Shown one piece after another: positions 1 through 40,425 of a DNA stretch of 64,000 bases. The stretch is from Hemibagrus wyckioides (lineage: Eukaryota > Chordata > Actinopteri > Siluriformes > Bagridae), in the NCBI RefSeq assembly GCF_019097595.1, contig NC_080734.1, forward strand, positions 4,778,392 through 4,842,391, read 5' to 3'. Made by a program: the position numbers and the translations under genes. Below the pieces are notes generated by a model, which searched no databases, was not told where the DNA came from, and saw nothing but the letters and a program-made list of their open reading frames with translations. Position 1 is the first letter of the stretch. Every line of letters begins with the position of its first letter.

Positions 1-655
1 CCCTCAACCCCACACACCCTCACCTATACTGTCACTCCCACCTACACCCTCCACCCCACACACCCTCACCTATACTGTCACTCCCACCTACACCCTCAAC
101 CCCACACACCCTCACCCATACTGTCACTCCCTCCTACACCCTCAACCCCACACACCCACACCTATACTGTCACTCCCACCTACACCCTCAACCCCACACA
201 CCCTCACCTATACTGTCACTCCCACCGACACCCTCAACCCCACACACCCTCATCTAAACTCTCACTCCCACCTACACCCTCAACCCCACACACCCTCATC
301 TAAACTCTCACTCCCACCTACACCCTCAACCCCACACACCCTCATCTAACCTCTCACTCCCACCTACACCCTCAACCCCACACACCCTCATCTAACCTCT
401 CACTCCCACCTACACCCTCAACCCCACACACCCTCATCTAACCTCTCACTCCCACCTACACCCTCAACCCCACACACCCTCACCTATACTGTCACTCCCA
501 CCTACACCCTCAACCCCACACACCCTCACCTATACTGTCACTCCCACCTACACCCTCAACCCCACACACCCTCACCTATACTGTCACTCCCACCTACACC
601 CTCAACCCCACACACCCTCACCTAAACTCTCACTCCCATCTACACCCTCAACCCA
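1..655. repeat. Minisatellite, ~46-bp unit, C/A-rich
   Basis: About 14 head-to-tail copies of a unit made of 'cacctacaccctcaacccca' followed by 'cacaccctcacctatactgt' and 'cactcc'. A variant block (about 250-470) reads 'catctaaac/cctctcactcc' instead, so the array has higher-order subfamilies. It lies in the parp1 intron downstream of coding exon 9 and reaches the window edge, so its full length is unknown. Confidence 0.95.
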
Positions 656-718
656 ACACACATACACCCTCACCCCCAAACCCCCTTACCCCCAACCACA
701 CATATACAGATCACTCAC

Positions 719-12790
<12,072 letters not shown>

Positions 12791-13082
12791 TTTGGGTGAA
12801 CAAAACGCAGATATGAGGATTGCTGGAAGACGAGTGGTGTTGATATTAAGTGCGCAGGCAAACAATCACAAACGAGTCCGATTCCGAGTCCGCGTGCAGT
12901 GGCGGCAGAATACCAGACCAGACCAATCGAGCCAGAACACAGTAACGCCTTCCTTACGAGATGTAATCGAGCCCAGAGTTACAGATTTTGGCGCCAAGCA
13001 CTCATACTGTAATCATAGGCCTCGTTCAAGCCTACTGGCTTGATTAGTGACCACTCAAACCACATTTGGATATGATCTGGGA
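12791..13082 (-). promoter_or_regulatory. parp1 5' UTR and proximal promoter region
   Basis: Sequence immediately upstream of the parp1 ATG. It is less AT-rich than its surroundings, with scattered CpG ('gtccgcgtgcagtggcggca'). I see no TATA box. The call rests on position only; no start site can be fixed from sequence. A Tc1 remnant begins at 13083, so the intact upstream region is under 300 bp. Confidence 0.4.
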
Positions 13083-13949
13083 CACTATATGGCCAAAAGT
13101 TTTGGGACACCTCTCCAAATCATTGAGTTGTTGTTTTTCAGGGGTTGGGCTCGGCCCCTTAGTTCCAGTGAAATGAACTCTTAATGCTTCAGCTTCATAC
13201 CAAGACATTTTGGACAATTTCATGCCCCCAGCTTTGAGGGAACAGTTTGGGGATGACCCCTTCCTGTTCCAACATGACTGCACACCAGTGACCAAAGCAA
13301 GGTCCATAAAGACATGGATGAGGGAGTTTGGTGTGAACAGTTTTTGTTTTTGTTCAAAAATAAAAAGTAAATTGCCATAAATGGCCATTTTATGAAATCA
13401 TATTTGTAAATGTCATGACATCATGAACATCGTAATTTTTTATCAGTTTATAGTTACAGTAGTTAGTTTGAGTAATCAGTCCTGTTTTGTATACAGTTGC
13501 TTCCTCACCAGCCTCAATTTCTTTCTCTCTCTGGAAGTTAATAAGCCTAAAAAAACACCATCCTCTGTCCTGAAAACATTTTTTTCATCAGAAATCTTCA
13601 CCATATTAACAATTACACTAGTTTAATTAGCAAATTAGCCATATGGTTATCTGTGAATTAGATGTTGCTATAGAATCGAGTGCATTAATGTAAACTAGAC
13701 AGTGTCCTTGGCTGAGTCCTGACCTCAACCTGATAGAACACCATTGGGATGAATTAGAGCGGAGTCTGTGAGCCAGGCCTTCTCGTCCAACATCAGTACC
13801 TATCAAAAATTCCCATAAACACACTCCTAAACCTTGTGGAAAGCCTTCCCAGAAGAGTTGAAGCTGTTATAGCTGCAAAGGGCGGGACAACTCCATATTA
13901 CATTCATGTGCATGGAAAGGCAGATGTCCCAAAACATTTGGCAATAGTG
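13083..13949 (+). mobile_element. Tc1-like remnant, family 'P', copy 2, split by a 359-bp repeat
   Basis: Ends 'cactatatggccaaaagttt' and 'aaaacatttggcaatagtg'. Both halves read in the same direction through transposase relics, but 13355-13713 is foreign sequence also found at 22418-22768. No open transposase remains. Confidence 0.8.
13355..13713. repeat. R350 dispersed repeat, copy 1
   Basis: Begins 'caaaaataaaaagtaaattg' and ends 'gacagtgtccttggct'. It is highly similar over its whole length to 22418-22768 with only small indels. Both copies touch a P-family Tc1 remnant. No ORF and no clear terminal repeats. Confidence 0.85.
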
Positions 13950-13968
13950 TATGACCATCTAACATTTG

Positions 13969-14868
13969 TAGTGGGACCATCAAGAGCATCCTGAGCAGCT
14001 GCATCACTGCCTGGTTTGGGAATTGCACTGTCTCTGACCACAAGACCCTTCAGCGTATAGTGAGGACAGCTGAGAAGATCATCTGAGTCTCTCTTCCCTC
14101 TATCACAGACATTTACTCCACACGCTGCATCCGTAACGCTAACAGCATTGTGGATGATCCCACACACCCCTCACACACCTTTCTCCCGTCCGGAAAGAGG
14201 TACCGAAGCATTCGGACCCGCACAACCAGACTGTTAAACAGTTTCTTCCCTCAGGCAATCAGGCATCTCAACAGAGAACTGAGCTGAACTGGACACATGC
14301 ACACACGTACAACCAAGATCTGATCTCAGAGGAGAACTGAACTGTGCTGGACACGGACACACACACACATACATAACACACACACAGAAAAAAAAAGAAC
14401 TGAACTGTGCTGGACATAGTCAGACACACACACACACTAAATCGTCCTGTTTGCATGCACATTTCACTTTACATTTATATATATTTATATTAATCCTGTT
14501 TACATGTGTTGCTTTAATATCTGCAATCACTGTATACACTGTTCTTTGCACATTGTCTTGTTCATTGCACAAAGTCGGCCTATATGTTGTTTGTCTTGTC
14601 TTGTCTTGTCTTCCTGTGCACTTCTGTTGTATGTCTAGTTCTTAAAGACTGCACCTTAAGTATAGTTTAATTTTTTAGTTTAATTTTAATTTTTAAATTA
14701 TAGTTTAATTTTTTTATCTCTCTGTTTGTCTGCGTCACTGTACTTTGTCTGTGTTCTGTGTAGCACCTCTGGTCTGGGAGGAACGTTGTTTCACTTCACT
14801 GTGTACTGCATCAGCTATATATGGTTGAAGTGACAATAAAGCTTCTTTGACTTGACTTGACTTTGAAT
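13969..14868 (+). mobile_element. LINE 3' end (CR1/L2/Rex-like) with RT C-terminal remnant
   Basis: Translates in pieces to a common fish LINE C-terminus: KTLQRIVRTAEKII, stop, VSLPSITDIYSTRC, then THPSHTFLPSGKRYRSIRTR and TTRLLNSFFPQAIRHLN. An in-frame stop shows decay. The 3' UTR runs to 'gtgacaataaagcttctttg' followed by a short (acttg)n tail. Clade assignment is approximate. Confidence 0.8.
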
Positions 14869-15075
14869 GTGAATGCGTCTCAGAGCACCTTTGGGATGAA
14901 CAGCTGGTGTCGCCATTTGCACCTCACCTGTGATTAGTATCTGATCTCACTAATGCATTTGTGGCTGAATGTACTCTTCCCTGAAGAGTGGAGCTTATTA
15001 TAAGAGCAAAGAGTGGGATGAATCTGGATTGAGATGTTAAACAAGGTATGAAGGTCAGGTGTTCACATACTGTTG

Positions 15076-15081
15076 ATCAGA

Positions 15082-15129
<48 letters not shown>

Positions 15130-15163
15130 TAGATAAGATAAGATAAGATAAGATAGATTAGAT

Positions 15164-15211
<48 letters not shown>

Positions 15212-15440
15212 ACTTTATTGTCATTGCAAAGTACAGGTACATAGCAACGAAATGCTGTTTCGCATCTACCAGAAGTGCAATAGTAGTAATTGTGCAAATG
15301 AACAAGTGCAGATAAATATGTAAATATGTACATCGATAAATAAATAAGGCTATGTCAGAGTGTGTATAGAAAAGTATGTGCAGGTAGTATTTACAGCAGA
15401 TAAAGTGACAACAGCAGATAAAGTGACATATATAGTACAT
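15076..15440 (-). mobile_element. LINE 3' tail plus (GATA)n microsatellite
   Basis: A run of gata, gaca and gataa units (15076-15210) is followed by 'gaactttattgtcattgcaa', the reverse complement of a LINE end with the 'gacaataaag' box. Read on the minus strand the LINE terminates in the tetranucleotide array. Confidence 0.7.
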
Positions 15441-15889
15441 ATTCACCTCAAAACCTGAGGAAAAATTCATTTTGTTCTAAGCAGCTACCAGTCTCAAAAA
15501 CACAGATTGGTTCACAGGTTCAAGTGAGTGTTCTTTTTCCAGATTTATTACGACTTGACCAGTAAAAGACATTTCCTACTCGTCTTACGTTACCCCAAAA
15601 CAGCCTAGTAGTGATAGGGAGCTAGAACATGTGGTCTGGTAGATGAACTTTATCAGCATGACCCATGTTTTAGTACCTGCTAGACATATTGGTCAGAATG
15701 TGGGTTCCGTTATCTGACAAAACAAAATGACATCTTCAGTCGAAGATGAGGTATATCCTGATCCAAGGAACAATCAATGTGGGAATACACCCTGGATGGG
15801 TCACTGGTCTAATCACAGGACACAAGACACACATTCACACCTAGAAGCAATTCCACTTAGCCGGTCTATTTTCTGGTATGTTTTTGTGC

Positions 15890-16330
15890 AGTAGGAGGAA
15901 ACTGGAGAACATGCTAAGCTGGTGTGTATAAGCTTCCACTAGCAACATTAGCCTTGGCACTTTAGATGCTGTATGTCTGAGATTGTAGGCTACATCTGCG
16001 GTAAACAGAAAAATGTCCAAGAATTGGTTTGGTATTTCTTTAAATTGCTTTGTATAAGCTTCAATTAGCAACATTAGCATTGGCTGAGTACAAACAACAC
16101 TTTAGATGCTACAAGTCTGGGCTTGTAGGCTTTCACGTAAATAAAAAAAATGTACAAGAATTGGTTTTGTTTTGTTTTGAATTGCTTTGTATATGCTTTC
16201 ACTAGAAAAATTAGCCTTAGCTGAGTACAAACAACACTTAAGACGCTACGTGTCCAGGTTTGAAGGCTACATCTGAGGTAAATAGACAAATGTACAAGAA
16301 TTGGTTTGCTTTTGCTTTTCGAATTGCTTC
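15890..16330. repeat. Degenerate tandem repeat, ~115-bp unit, ~4 copies
   Basis: Units share 'acaagaattggttt', 'attgctttgtataagctt', 'tagcaacattagcattggc' and 'tgagtacaaacaacactt'. From 16331 to about 17110 I see no gene or recognisable element. Confidence 0.8.
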
Positions 16331-17114
16331 TTTAACAGAACATCTCAACCTAGCATGCTAGCAGTGAGTAAAAATGAAAGGAATCAGTAGCAAATAATTA
16401 TTCACAAAATGTAGATTAATGCAGGTTAATCTTTAGCAATTTTTTTCACAACTACTATTCTCGTAATCATTCACATCCAAGGTAGAAACTGTATTGTTTT
16501 TAATATGTTGCATACAAAATATATGAAATATGATACAGTAATAAATAGAATACAACAGAATGTGAAAAAACAATTGTATACAATATGCATCTACGCAAAT
16601 GTGAGGTATTTGTACACCGTCATGGCCTTGAGATAGAGATCCTATAAAATAAAGAACACCACAATTTGACACAGAATTGGTAGAGACTCTGTTGGCTTTG
16701 ACTGCACATTGTACTGCATGTATATAAATATTCAACTAAACCTAAGATAAAACTTTCAGTGCTTCAAGTATGGCAAAGAGACTCAGTAGATACATTCAAA
16801 TGCTAAAACGTCACATGCTACAAATGCTAGAACTCATGCTAGAACTGCTAGAACCTATGCTAGAACACAACTGCCCCCAACATTCATCAGCATTATGTTT
16901 AGGGATTTCTTTCTTTCTTTATTATAATATAATGTTTAGTAATTTCTCTTTGTCAGACCCGCAAAAAGTATCACCCCATTTCATTACCATCTTTACTACA
17001 ACCATGTCGACTTCCTCTCATCGTTTATTAGTGTATTTGTGATACATTTGAAATCACTAGACAATTGAACAGAACACAACTGAAACAGAAGGGAGCAGAT
17101 TTCTTACACAAATT

Positions 17115-17870
17115 ATTCTGAATCAACCAAGTTCTGCTCCTGAATTAGTCAAGTTCTGCTCCTGAATTAGTCAAGTTCTGTTTCTGAATTAGTCAAGTTC
17201 TGTTTCTGAATTAGTCAAGTTCTGTTTCTGAATCACTCGTGTTCTGCTCCTGAAAGTTCTGCTCCTGAATTAGTCAAGTTCTGTTTCTGAATTAGTCAAG
17301 TTCTGTTTCTGAATCACTCGTGTTCTGCTCCTGAAAGTTCTGCTGCTGAATTAGTCAAGTTCTGCTCCAAAGTTTAGCCAAGTTCCTCACATGAATCAAC
17401 TAATTGTTGGCCTCCAAATTTGCCAAATCTGCTCTTGTTTAGATCCTGCTCCTGAATTAGCAATTAATTATTTAATTCTTCCTTTGTCTTAGCCATATTC
17501 TGCTCCTGTGTTAGCCAAGTTCTGTACATGAATCAACAAGGTTCTGCTCTTAAACATCTTGCCCCTTAATTTGATCAATTCTTCTTCTGTACTATCCAAA
17601 TTCTGCTCTTGATTTATCCAGGTTTTACTCCTGAACTAACCAGGTTCTGCTTCTGAACTAAACCAGTTCTACTGCAGAGTCCTGCTCCTAAATTAGTTAC
17701 ATTCTACTCATGACTTAGCCAAGAATTAGTGCTGAATTAAAGAAGTTCTGTTTCTGAATTAAACAAGGTCTGCGAATTTTGTGACTAAATGAATCATGTT
17801 CTGCTCCTGAGGTAGCTAAATCCTGCTCCTGAATGTTTCAAGTTCTGGACATGAATTTGTCAAGTTCTGC
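17115..17870. repeat. Degenerate 22-bp tandem repeat
   Basis: Unit 'ttctgctcctgaattagtca' plus 'ag', nearly regular at 17130-17370 and increasingly diverged to about 17870. It ends about 400 bp beyond the cyclase stop codon, so it may overlap that gene's 3' flank or UTR. I see nothing between 17871 and 18271 except presumed 3' UTR. Confidence 0.85.
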
Positions 17871-18271
17871 TCATCCCAAATGAACTGCTAAGTATTAACC
17901 AACAGAATTTACTCATTCAATGAAAACGTCATCGATTAATTAAAACGGTAATGATATGAAAGGAATGGCTCAGGACTACGACTTTACTTTTGGAAAGGTA
18001 CAATGTACATAATTGCTTCACACCATTTAAATCAAATTTGTCCTTATGGTACTTAAAAGGAAATCTTACCATGTCATTACATCTATCTAATAACAAATTC
18101 AGCATAAATGATATAAGTGTTAAGTCTAGTCACCTTTGATGTGGCATGTAAACATTTGCTCGACTCTTAGGGAATTAAATGAATGGGGATTTTATAATGA
18201 CGCAGTGCTGAAGAATTTCTCTTGGACAGTGAAGGCAACAAGTCCAGCTCATTTCACAGGTCAGGATCACA

Positions 18272-33756
<15,485 letters not shown>

Positions 33757-34881
33757 TAGAACAAGTTTAATAATCTTGTTTGTCTTTCAAGGAAGAGAGA
33801 CAGATGGACCTGCAAAAGACAAAAAGACCTTTCGTTCACCATCATTTATGAAGTAACCACTTCAGTACCCCGATCAATGCCATAGTAGATTTGAAGACTA
33901 CCCAAGGATCTCTGAGAACAAAGGCAAGAATATGTAAAGTATTTTTTTAGATAGGTCAGGGATATCCAATCTTATCCACAAAGGGCCAGTTTGGGTGCAG
34001 GTTTTCATTACAATAAGCAGAAACCACGCCTGATTCCACCTGTTTAATCAACTGCTCTTGGCTTTCGATAGGCTCTGGTGTGGCTTCTGCTTGGTTGGAA
34101 TAAAAACCTGCACCCCTTTGTGGAAAAGATTGGACACCCCAACAAAAACAAGGATGAGATGAAAGTGCTGACCCCTGACCCATGCCCCCACACCCCCTGG
34201 AAGACAGAATGGAGTTATCTCAAATACCTTGGCAACCTGGCAACCTTTGGATGCCAAATTTGGTACTGAGCTTGTTAAGACAGATAGAAGCTGAAAACAA
34301 ATCTCTGGCACATAGCAGCTATTCCTTGGCCAAGTGTTTAGATCAACTGAGCCAGGAAACTCTCTTTCTGAGGTGGCATTAGAAAAGTCCTCAGTGGCCA
34401 CTGTGTACCAAATCCTTGTTTACCAGAAATACACTTTGCACACTTTTCACAACACACAAGTAAGTATATATTTGCAGGAGACCCATGAGAACACCATGCC
34501 TACAGTGAAGCATGGTGGTGGTAGCATTGTGGTGAGCATCACTTTTGACTTCTTTTCTGACTTTTGGAGAACAGCTAATAAATAAATAACTTGTAAAAAA
34601 TTATGTATTCATCTAAAATAGGATGTCCCCTGAGTATATGACAGATTATTCATTGTTGATAATAAATTATGATGGGTAAAAAGAGTTGAGTTTGTGTTTT
34701 TAAGTAGGTTTTGCTTCATAATGCAATTGAAAAATTAAAGTCAAAGAATTTGAAAAGATGAAACTACTCACCATCATGTCTCCAGTTATTTTGCTGCTTT
34801 GCTCAGAGGTTCTGTAAATCCCTTTGCACTTTTCCATAAGGGATTATTTGCCCTAATATTGTAATCCACAGGGTTTTCTAG
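33757..34881 (-). promoter_or_regulatory. Inferred cyclase 5' UTR (two exon pieces) with an overlapping uORF
   Basis: A 3' splice site 'ttttgcag|gtcc' puts 33757-33809 directly before the cyclase ATG. Upstream, 34772-34881 is bounded by 'ttctgcag|c' and 'atgatg|gtgagt', a plausible non-coding exon. If joined, that exon ends in ATGATG, opening a 19-codon uORF whose TAA shares its last A with the main ATG (TAATG). The splice signals are seen; the pairing is inferred. Transcription start unknown. Confidence 0.45.
33957..34140. mobile_element. Short hairpin MITE
   Basis: 184 bp, ends 'atccaatcttatccacaaag' and 'tttgtggaaaagattggaca', with interior arms 'gtgcaggttttcatta' and 'ggaataaaaacctgcac'. 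This is a common fish MITE layout. It lies within the inferred cyclase 5' UTR intron. 34141-34771 holds no other recognised feature. Confidence 0.75.
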
Positions 34882-35206
34882 CTGCAGAATGAAGAACATA
34901 AATAAAAATACCCATGTTAAATGTTAAGCAGGAATATATTTCCTGAAGAAAAATAACAACATCATGTGATCAGGAAGGAAATAATTTGCTAATTTGCTGA
35001 GGAGCAACAGGTGTTGAGGGAGTAGAGGAGACAGAAAGCAAGTAGATAGACATAAGTAGGATTAGATACTCAGCTGTGATGCTCCGTGTCTACAGGTTGC
35101 CGATGGCCGACGTCACACAACAGCGTCAACATGACGATATGACTTGAAGAGCTGCAGGTATACAGAGTCCAGGATTCAAGCATCATATATATATATATAC
35201 AGATAT

Positions 35207-35254
<48 letters not shown>

Positions 35255-35256
<2 letters not shown>

Positions 35257-36239
35257 TCAGCCATAACATTAGAACCATCTGCCTAATTTTGTGTAAATAC
35301 CAAAACATCTTGTGATTCCAAACACTCTGATCTGAGGAGGCACAGACCTCTGAAGGTGGGCTGTGGTATCCGTCACCAAGACATTAGCAACAGATCCTTT
35401 AAGTCTGTTAGGTTTTGAGGTGGAGCCTTTTTTGTCCCACAGATCAGATTGAGATCTGGGGAATTTGAAGCCCAAGTGAACACCTTGAATGCTTTGTTGA
35501 GTTCATTATCCTTCTAAAAAAGGCATATGATATTAGGGAATAGCTTCGCCATAAAGGGGTATACTTGGTTTGCAGGTATGTTTAGGTAGATGGTACATGA
35601 CAAAGTAACATCCATGTGAATGCCAGGACCTAAGAGTTCCTAGAAGAACATTGCCCAGAGTATTCCTCAGGTAAGAGAAGCACATGCACCCACTGTCCAC
35701 ATGATTCATCAGACCAGACCACCTTCTTCCATTGCTCCGTGATCCAGTTCTGATGCTCATGCACAAGCCCTTTGTAGGTGCTTTCAATGGTGTACAGGAG
35801 TCAGCATGGGCACTCCGACCGCTCGGCAGCTACACAGCTTCATACACAGCAACCTATGATGCTCTGTACCTTTCTATCATTAACCTTTTCAGCAATCGCT
35901 GTTACAGTAGCTCTTCTCTGGGTTCGGATCAGACGGGCTCGCCTTCGCTCCCAATGTGCATCAATAATCCATGAGTGCTCATAACCCTGTCTTCTTTCTT
36001 TGGACCACTGTTGGTAGTTTATAACCACTGCATACTGGGAACATCACACAAGACCTGCTGTTTTGGAGAAGCCCTGACCCAATCATCTAGACATCACCAT
36101 ATAGACCTTGCTCAAATTCCCATTTTTCCTGGTTCCAACACATCAACTTTTGAGAACTGACTGTTCACTTGCTGTCCAATATATCTCACGCCCTGACAGA
36201 CACCATTGTTTTACCAAGATAATCATGTTATTCACCTCA
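35255..36239. mobile_element. Longer, degraded Q-family Tc1 relic
   Basis: Follows a (TA)n run (about 35190-35250). It starts 'gatcagccataacattagaa', carries the Q-family block 'aacagatcctttaagtctgt' and later 'ccaatatatctcacgccctg'. About 490 bp more of the body is kept than in copies 1 and 2, but frames are broken and the right TIR is gone. Confidence 0.75.
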
Positions 36240-36267
36240 ACTGTCTGTGTGTGTGTGTGTGCAAATC

Positions 36268-36411
36268 CTGCAAATCCTTCACTTGACCCTCTTCTTAGTC
36301 TCTCAAAGATTGAGTAAAAAGTGTGTGTGCTATAAGATGCATACACACACACACACACTTTTTACTCAATCTTTGAGAGACTAAGAAGAGGGTCAAGTGA
36401 AGGATTTGCAG
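36268..36411. repeat. 62-bp perfect inverted repeat (palindrome) with 20-bp loop
   Basis: Arm 36268-36329 is the exact reverse complement of 36350-36411 (62/62). It starts 'ctgcaaatccttcacttgac' and runs through 'cttcttagtctctcaaagat' into a (gt)n end. It sits immediately right of the Q-family relic. There is no sign of terminal duplications. Confidence 0.95.
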
Positions 36412-37155
36412 AATTAAGCTAAGACTCAAGTCGTATTAACCGCAAGCTGGCGCCACGGATGGCCTCGGCACAATGCTCTCTAGTACTTTCTATGTTTTTG
36501 TTTATTGTCTCTGTGTTCAGCTATCCTACCTGATTATATACACTGGAGAAGAACTGCTTCAGTGTCAGGCAGTTCACCTGAGACACCTTTTCATCAGTTT
36601 TTACAAACCTGCAAGGTTTTAGACTGTAAACTAAACCTATAGTGCAGTTATTTATTTCTGTACTTAATAAACTTGGCCAAAGAACCTGATCTGATGATGA
36701 ATAGGCTCGCTATGATGCTACATGTCTCCTAGTAGAAAACACTTCTAATAACAAGCAAATAGCAATAAATCATCTAGAATCATATGGAATTTTATCTAGG
36801 TTAGAAGAGAGAAAACTGGGGAGAAGACTTGTGAAGAAACAAGGGTTTATCTATGCTATAGCATAAGTGATAACAGGCACATTACCTTTAATTCTAAAAG
36901 GAACTTATGATGTGTCATTTGTTCATTAATAACAAAATTAAACAAATAAATTGAATCAAATTAAATAAACAGGAAGTGCACAAAATGTTGTGTTTCTGAT
37001 TTAAGACACAGGATTTAAATAAAATTTGCATTGTAGTTTATGCACCATTATGGAACAACATCTAATATTAGGAATTAAAACACACAAAACAACAAAATGT
37101 TTCTCAGCCCCAGCGTTTAATTCATTACAGTGTTTGTTTAGAGAAAAATAAAGGC

Positions 37156-37350
37156 CTAGGAGGATCTGAAAGTGTTTCCCAAGAGCATGAGAGCAGTGCA
37201 CAGCTTTCCCTGCCTGATCTCCAGGAGCGGAAGATCACCTTCACCAATCAGACGCGATAAAGCAGGGAAAGCATTAAACTCTGTGGCGCTTTGCATCCTG
37301 TGGTACTCGACTTTGATATCCCTGATCACGAGGGATTTGGTATTAGCCAT
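37156..37350 (-). CDS. Small unrecognised ORF, 64 residues
   Basis: ATG-initiated (MANTKSLVIRDIKVEYHRMQ) with ordinary, non-repetitive composition and a G at +4. I do not recognise it. It could be a processed-gene remnant, a micropeptide or chance. No AATAAA was seen close downstream on the minus strand. The surrounding 36412-38544 holds only a (GA)n run (about 37988-38020) and AT-rich DNA. Confidence 0.18.
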   Translation of the reverse strand: MANTKSLVIRDIKVEYHRMQSATEFNAFPALSRLIGEGDLPLLEIRQGKLCTALMLLGNTFRSS

Positions 37351-37983
37351 GCTAGTTTGTCACTAATGGGATTCCCAGCTCTTAGCTAATTCACACACGT
37401 GATTCAGGACAGATCTGAATCTGCATATACTAATACTGCAGCAGCAAGTGGAAAACAGTATTTCTGTCTGTCCCACTTTACCTCACAATAACTCCTCTCT
37501 ACCTTCAAATATATTCATTCAAATACTTCAGGAACCTTAGTGCATGAATCCATTGAACAGCTCAAGCTTAAGTCATGGTTTTTAAGTTCTTTTACGTCGA
37601 ACAGAAAGTTCACAAGTGAAGTCTGGAGAAAGACTTCTGTTTTAAACCTAAAACACCACGTGATCTTACAAAAAATAAAAAATAAAAAATGACATGCCAC
37701 TTTCAGTATAAAATCACACATAAATCCCTTCAAGACGCATCACCATTTTGGGAAACTCCTGTGTAATTGTATTTTTTTTGCATAATGTTTTTAAAGTATT
37801 TGACTCTGCACTTCTGTTTCTGCCCATTGCAGTAGTTTTATCATTTATAATAAGTTGTTTTTTTTTTTTTTAAGTTTTTATAATTCTTTGTCAAGGGCTG
37901 TTACTGCTAGTTCTGTCCTATGTTGAAAAAAAGAAATAAATAAAATATAGTTTTATTAAAGCAGTGAGTGTTACTGTTTCATA

Positions 37984-38024
<41 letters not shown>

Positions 38025-38544
38025 CTGTGGCTTCTTGTCAGAGTCAAGCTCAAAATAACTCTTTAAATTAGAAATGATTTCTAGACTCTTTATTTCTGTC
38101 TGTGTGTTAGAGACAGATCAACATCATTATGGAGTTGCATGCCACCATAAAAGCTGCAGAAGGATTTGGGGTTAAATGCATTGCAAAGTGATGCTATAAA
38201 TGTAATTAAAACACATTTATTCCACAATTTGCTGCACATAGTTTAAAACTAATGAATACAGATCTCTTCCAAAGTCTTAGGATGGGGAGTTTGGGTCAGT
38301 GTGTGTCCTAAACTGTGCCTGTGGTCACAGTGTCCACTCAGTCTCTGTAAGCACAACCCCAGTACTCTGCTCCTCTAGGAAGAAAGCACCATGTCCTCCA
38401 CACCTACACAAAACAACTGGGGGCATTTAACAACCATTTTAGACATATTACACCTGATTCCTTGGACAATAAGGGCATCTAACTAACGTATACATTGATA
38501 TGGATTACATGTAGCTGTGTGGAATCGCCCATCTTCTCACTTGC

Positions 38545-40374
38545 TTAAGACAGGTTCAAACACTAACCGGTAGAGTCGCGTGTCAGTGACGTCACCTTAC
38601 TGATTGGCTAGAGAAGGGCAGTAGGTTGAGAAGCAGTGGTCCAATGGGGACTTTTATCCCTCCCCCTAATCTGCATAAAACTCTACGCGTGATTTTTGGA
38701 ATAACGAACACTAGCATCCTTGTGATTCACGTGTTTTATTTATTTTTACCAGCACGATAATTTTATTTTACGAGTACGATATTTTATGGCGCGGATTTGA
38801 CGCCATATAAAACATTCAGGGTTGGATTAAAATCTTTCCGGTCTCGAGACCTATTGATAATGATTTGCCCTAGCCACGCCCCTGGTTACCACAATCAATT
38901 TTTTTTCTTTGAATATTTGCATAAAAGTTCAGTAACCATGGTAACCTGACTGTAATAAAGCACCATAGTAAAACCACAGTACACAGTAATCTAGGTTATT
39001 AGTACAGAAGCAGGGATTTATCATCGGAATAGGATAAAGAAAACCATCATCATCATCATCATCATAAGGGTGGTGATAAGGGAATGCATCCCGGGTGGGA
39101 TACTAGTCCATTATGTGCACACTGTTTCACAACTAAAACCATGTTATAAGTTAAACCTCTTGTCAGAAGCAACCAGGTTGACGCCAGAAAAACACACACG
39201 AAGCATTATTATGGCAATTGGGTCAACCAGAGATAATTTAACTCCCCAGTTTTCTGGGGTTGGTGGTTCGATTTCCAGTGTATGTGGAGCTTACATGTTT
39301 TCCCTCTGCTTTGTGGGTTTCCTCTGGGTACTCTGGTTTCCTCCCTCAGTCTAAAGACATACATTGTAGGCTGATTGTGTGTGTGCGTGTGTGAGAGAGA
39401 GGGAGATTGTGCCCCATGATGGACTGTCACTCCATACAGGGACCTTAGCATGGTCCTTAGGAGCATTATGACCTCAGGTATAAAAGATAATATTCAGTAC
39501 ATTATGATTTATTTAACAGCCAGTCGGTTAATTTAACACTCATTCATTGAATAATTACCTGAAGTTGAGCATTAATAAGCAGGTCAACATGAGCAGCTGG
39601 AGCCATTTTCTACCCTCAACGTTCTGCTCACGTCAGCTGTAATAACTGTGTTCGGATTGAATTTCCAGTTACATGAAATAGAAATCAGTTAAATGTACAC
39701 AAGAGAATGAAATTAGTGCCATATGCCAACCCAGGAACAGGATTTAACTCCTAGCGCTGTAATTTAGCATGCAGCAGACATTAGAGAGGTCAAACTTGGT
39801 GCTAGAGTTTTGCTGTAATGTATGATGTTCATTTTAACAGCGAATAAAAATGCTAGTCGTTTTGTTTGAGCTTGTCTTCCTCCATTACAGGAAAACATCA
39901 CTATTATCAACGATTACATGCCTTTTTGTGTAAAGTTTGGTGGATTGTTAGATGGTTTTGTATCGTCGTTATTCCTCTGATGAGTTTAGCAGTTGTGTGT
40001 CACAAGAGGACATCGTTTATTTCTATCACAGCTACAGTGGTGTTTAAGAAACATTAAATGTTAGGAATAAGTGTCAGGTTTCACTGTTTGATCCTAAAAA
40101 CCAACTTTTTATCATTCACCTTTTATTCAGCGACGTCATTCATGATCATATTTATGACAAATTCAGATAAAAAAAAAAAACCTTTATACATCTATGTTTG
40201 ACTTCACGGTGCAAAATCACACATCCTCCACATTCATAAATACAAATAATATGGATATTCTGATATTTTCTCCCAAAAAGCAATATCTCATATTGGGTTC
40301 CAAAAATAAACTTATTCATAAACAGGATTCTAGCATTTATAAAACATGTTGATAAAAAGGCTATCTATCTGTGT

Positions 40375-40425
<51 letters not shown>

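Noticed and set aside
14268..14462. 64-residue minus-strand ORF in CA-rich DNA
   Set aside because: Lies in the 3' UTR of a LINE fragment with (CA)n runs.
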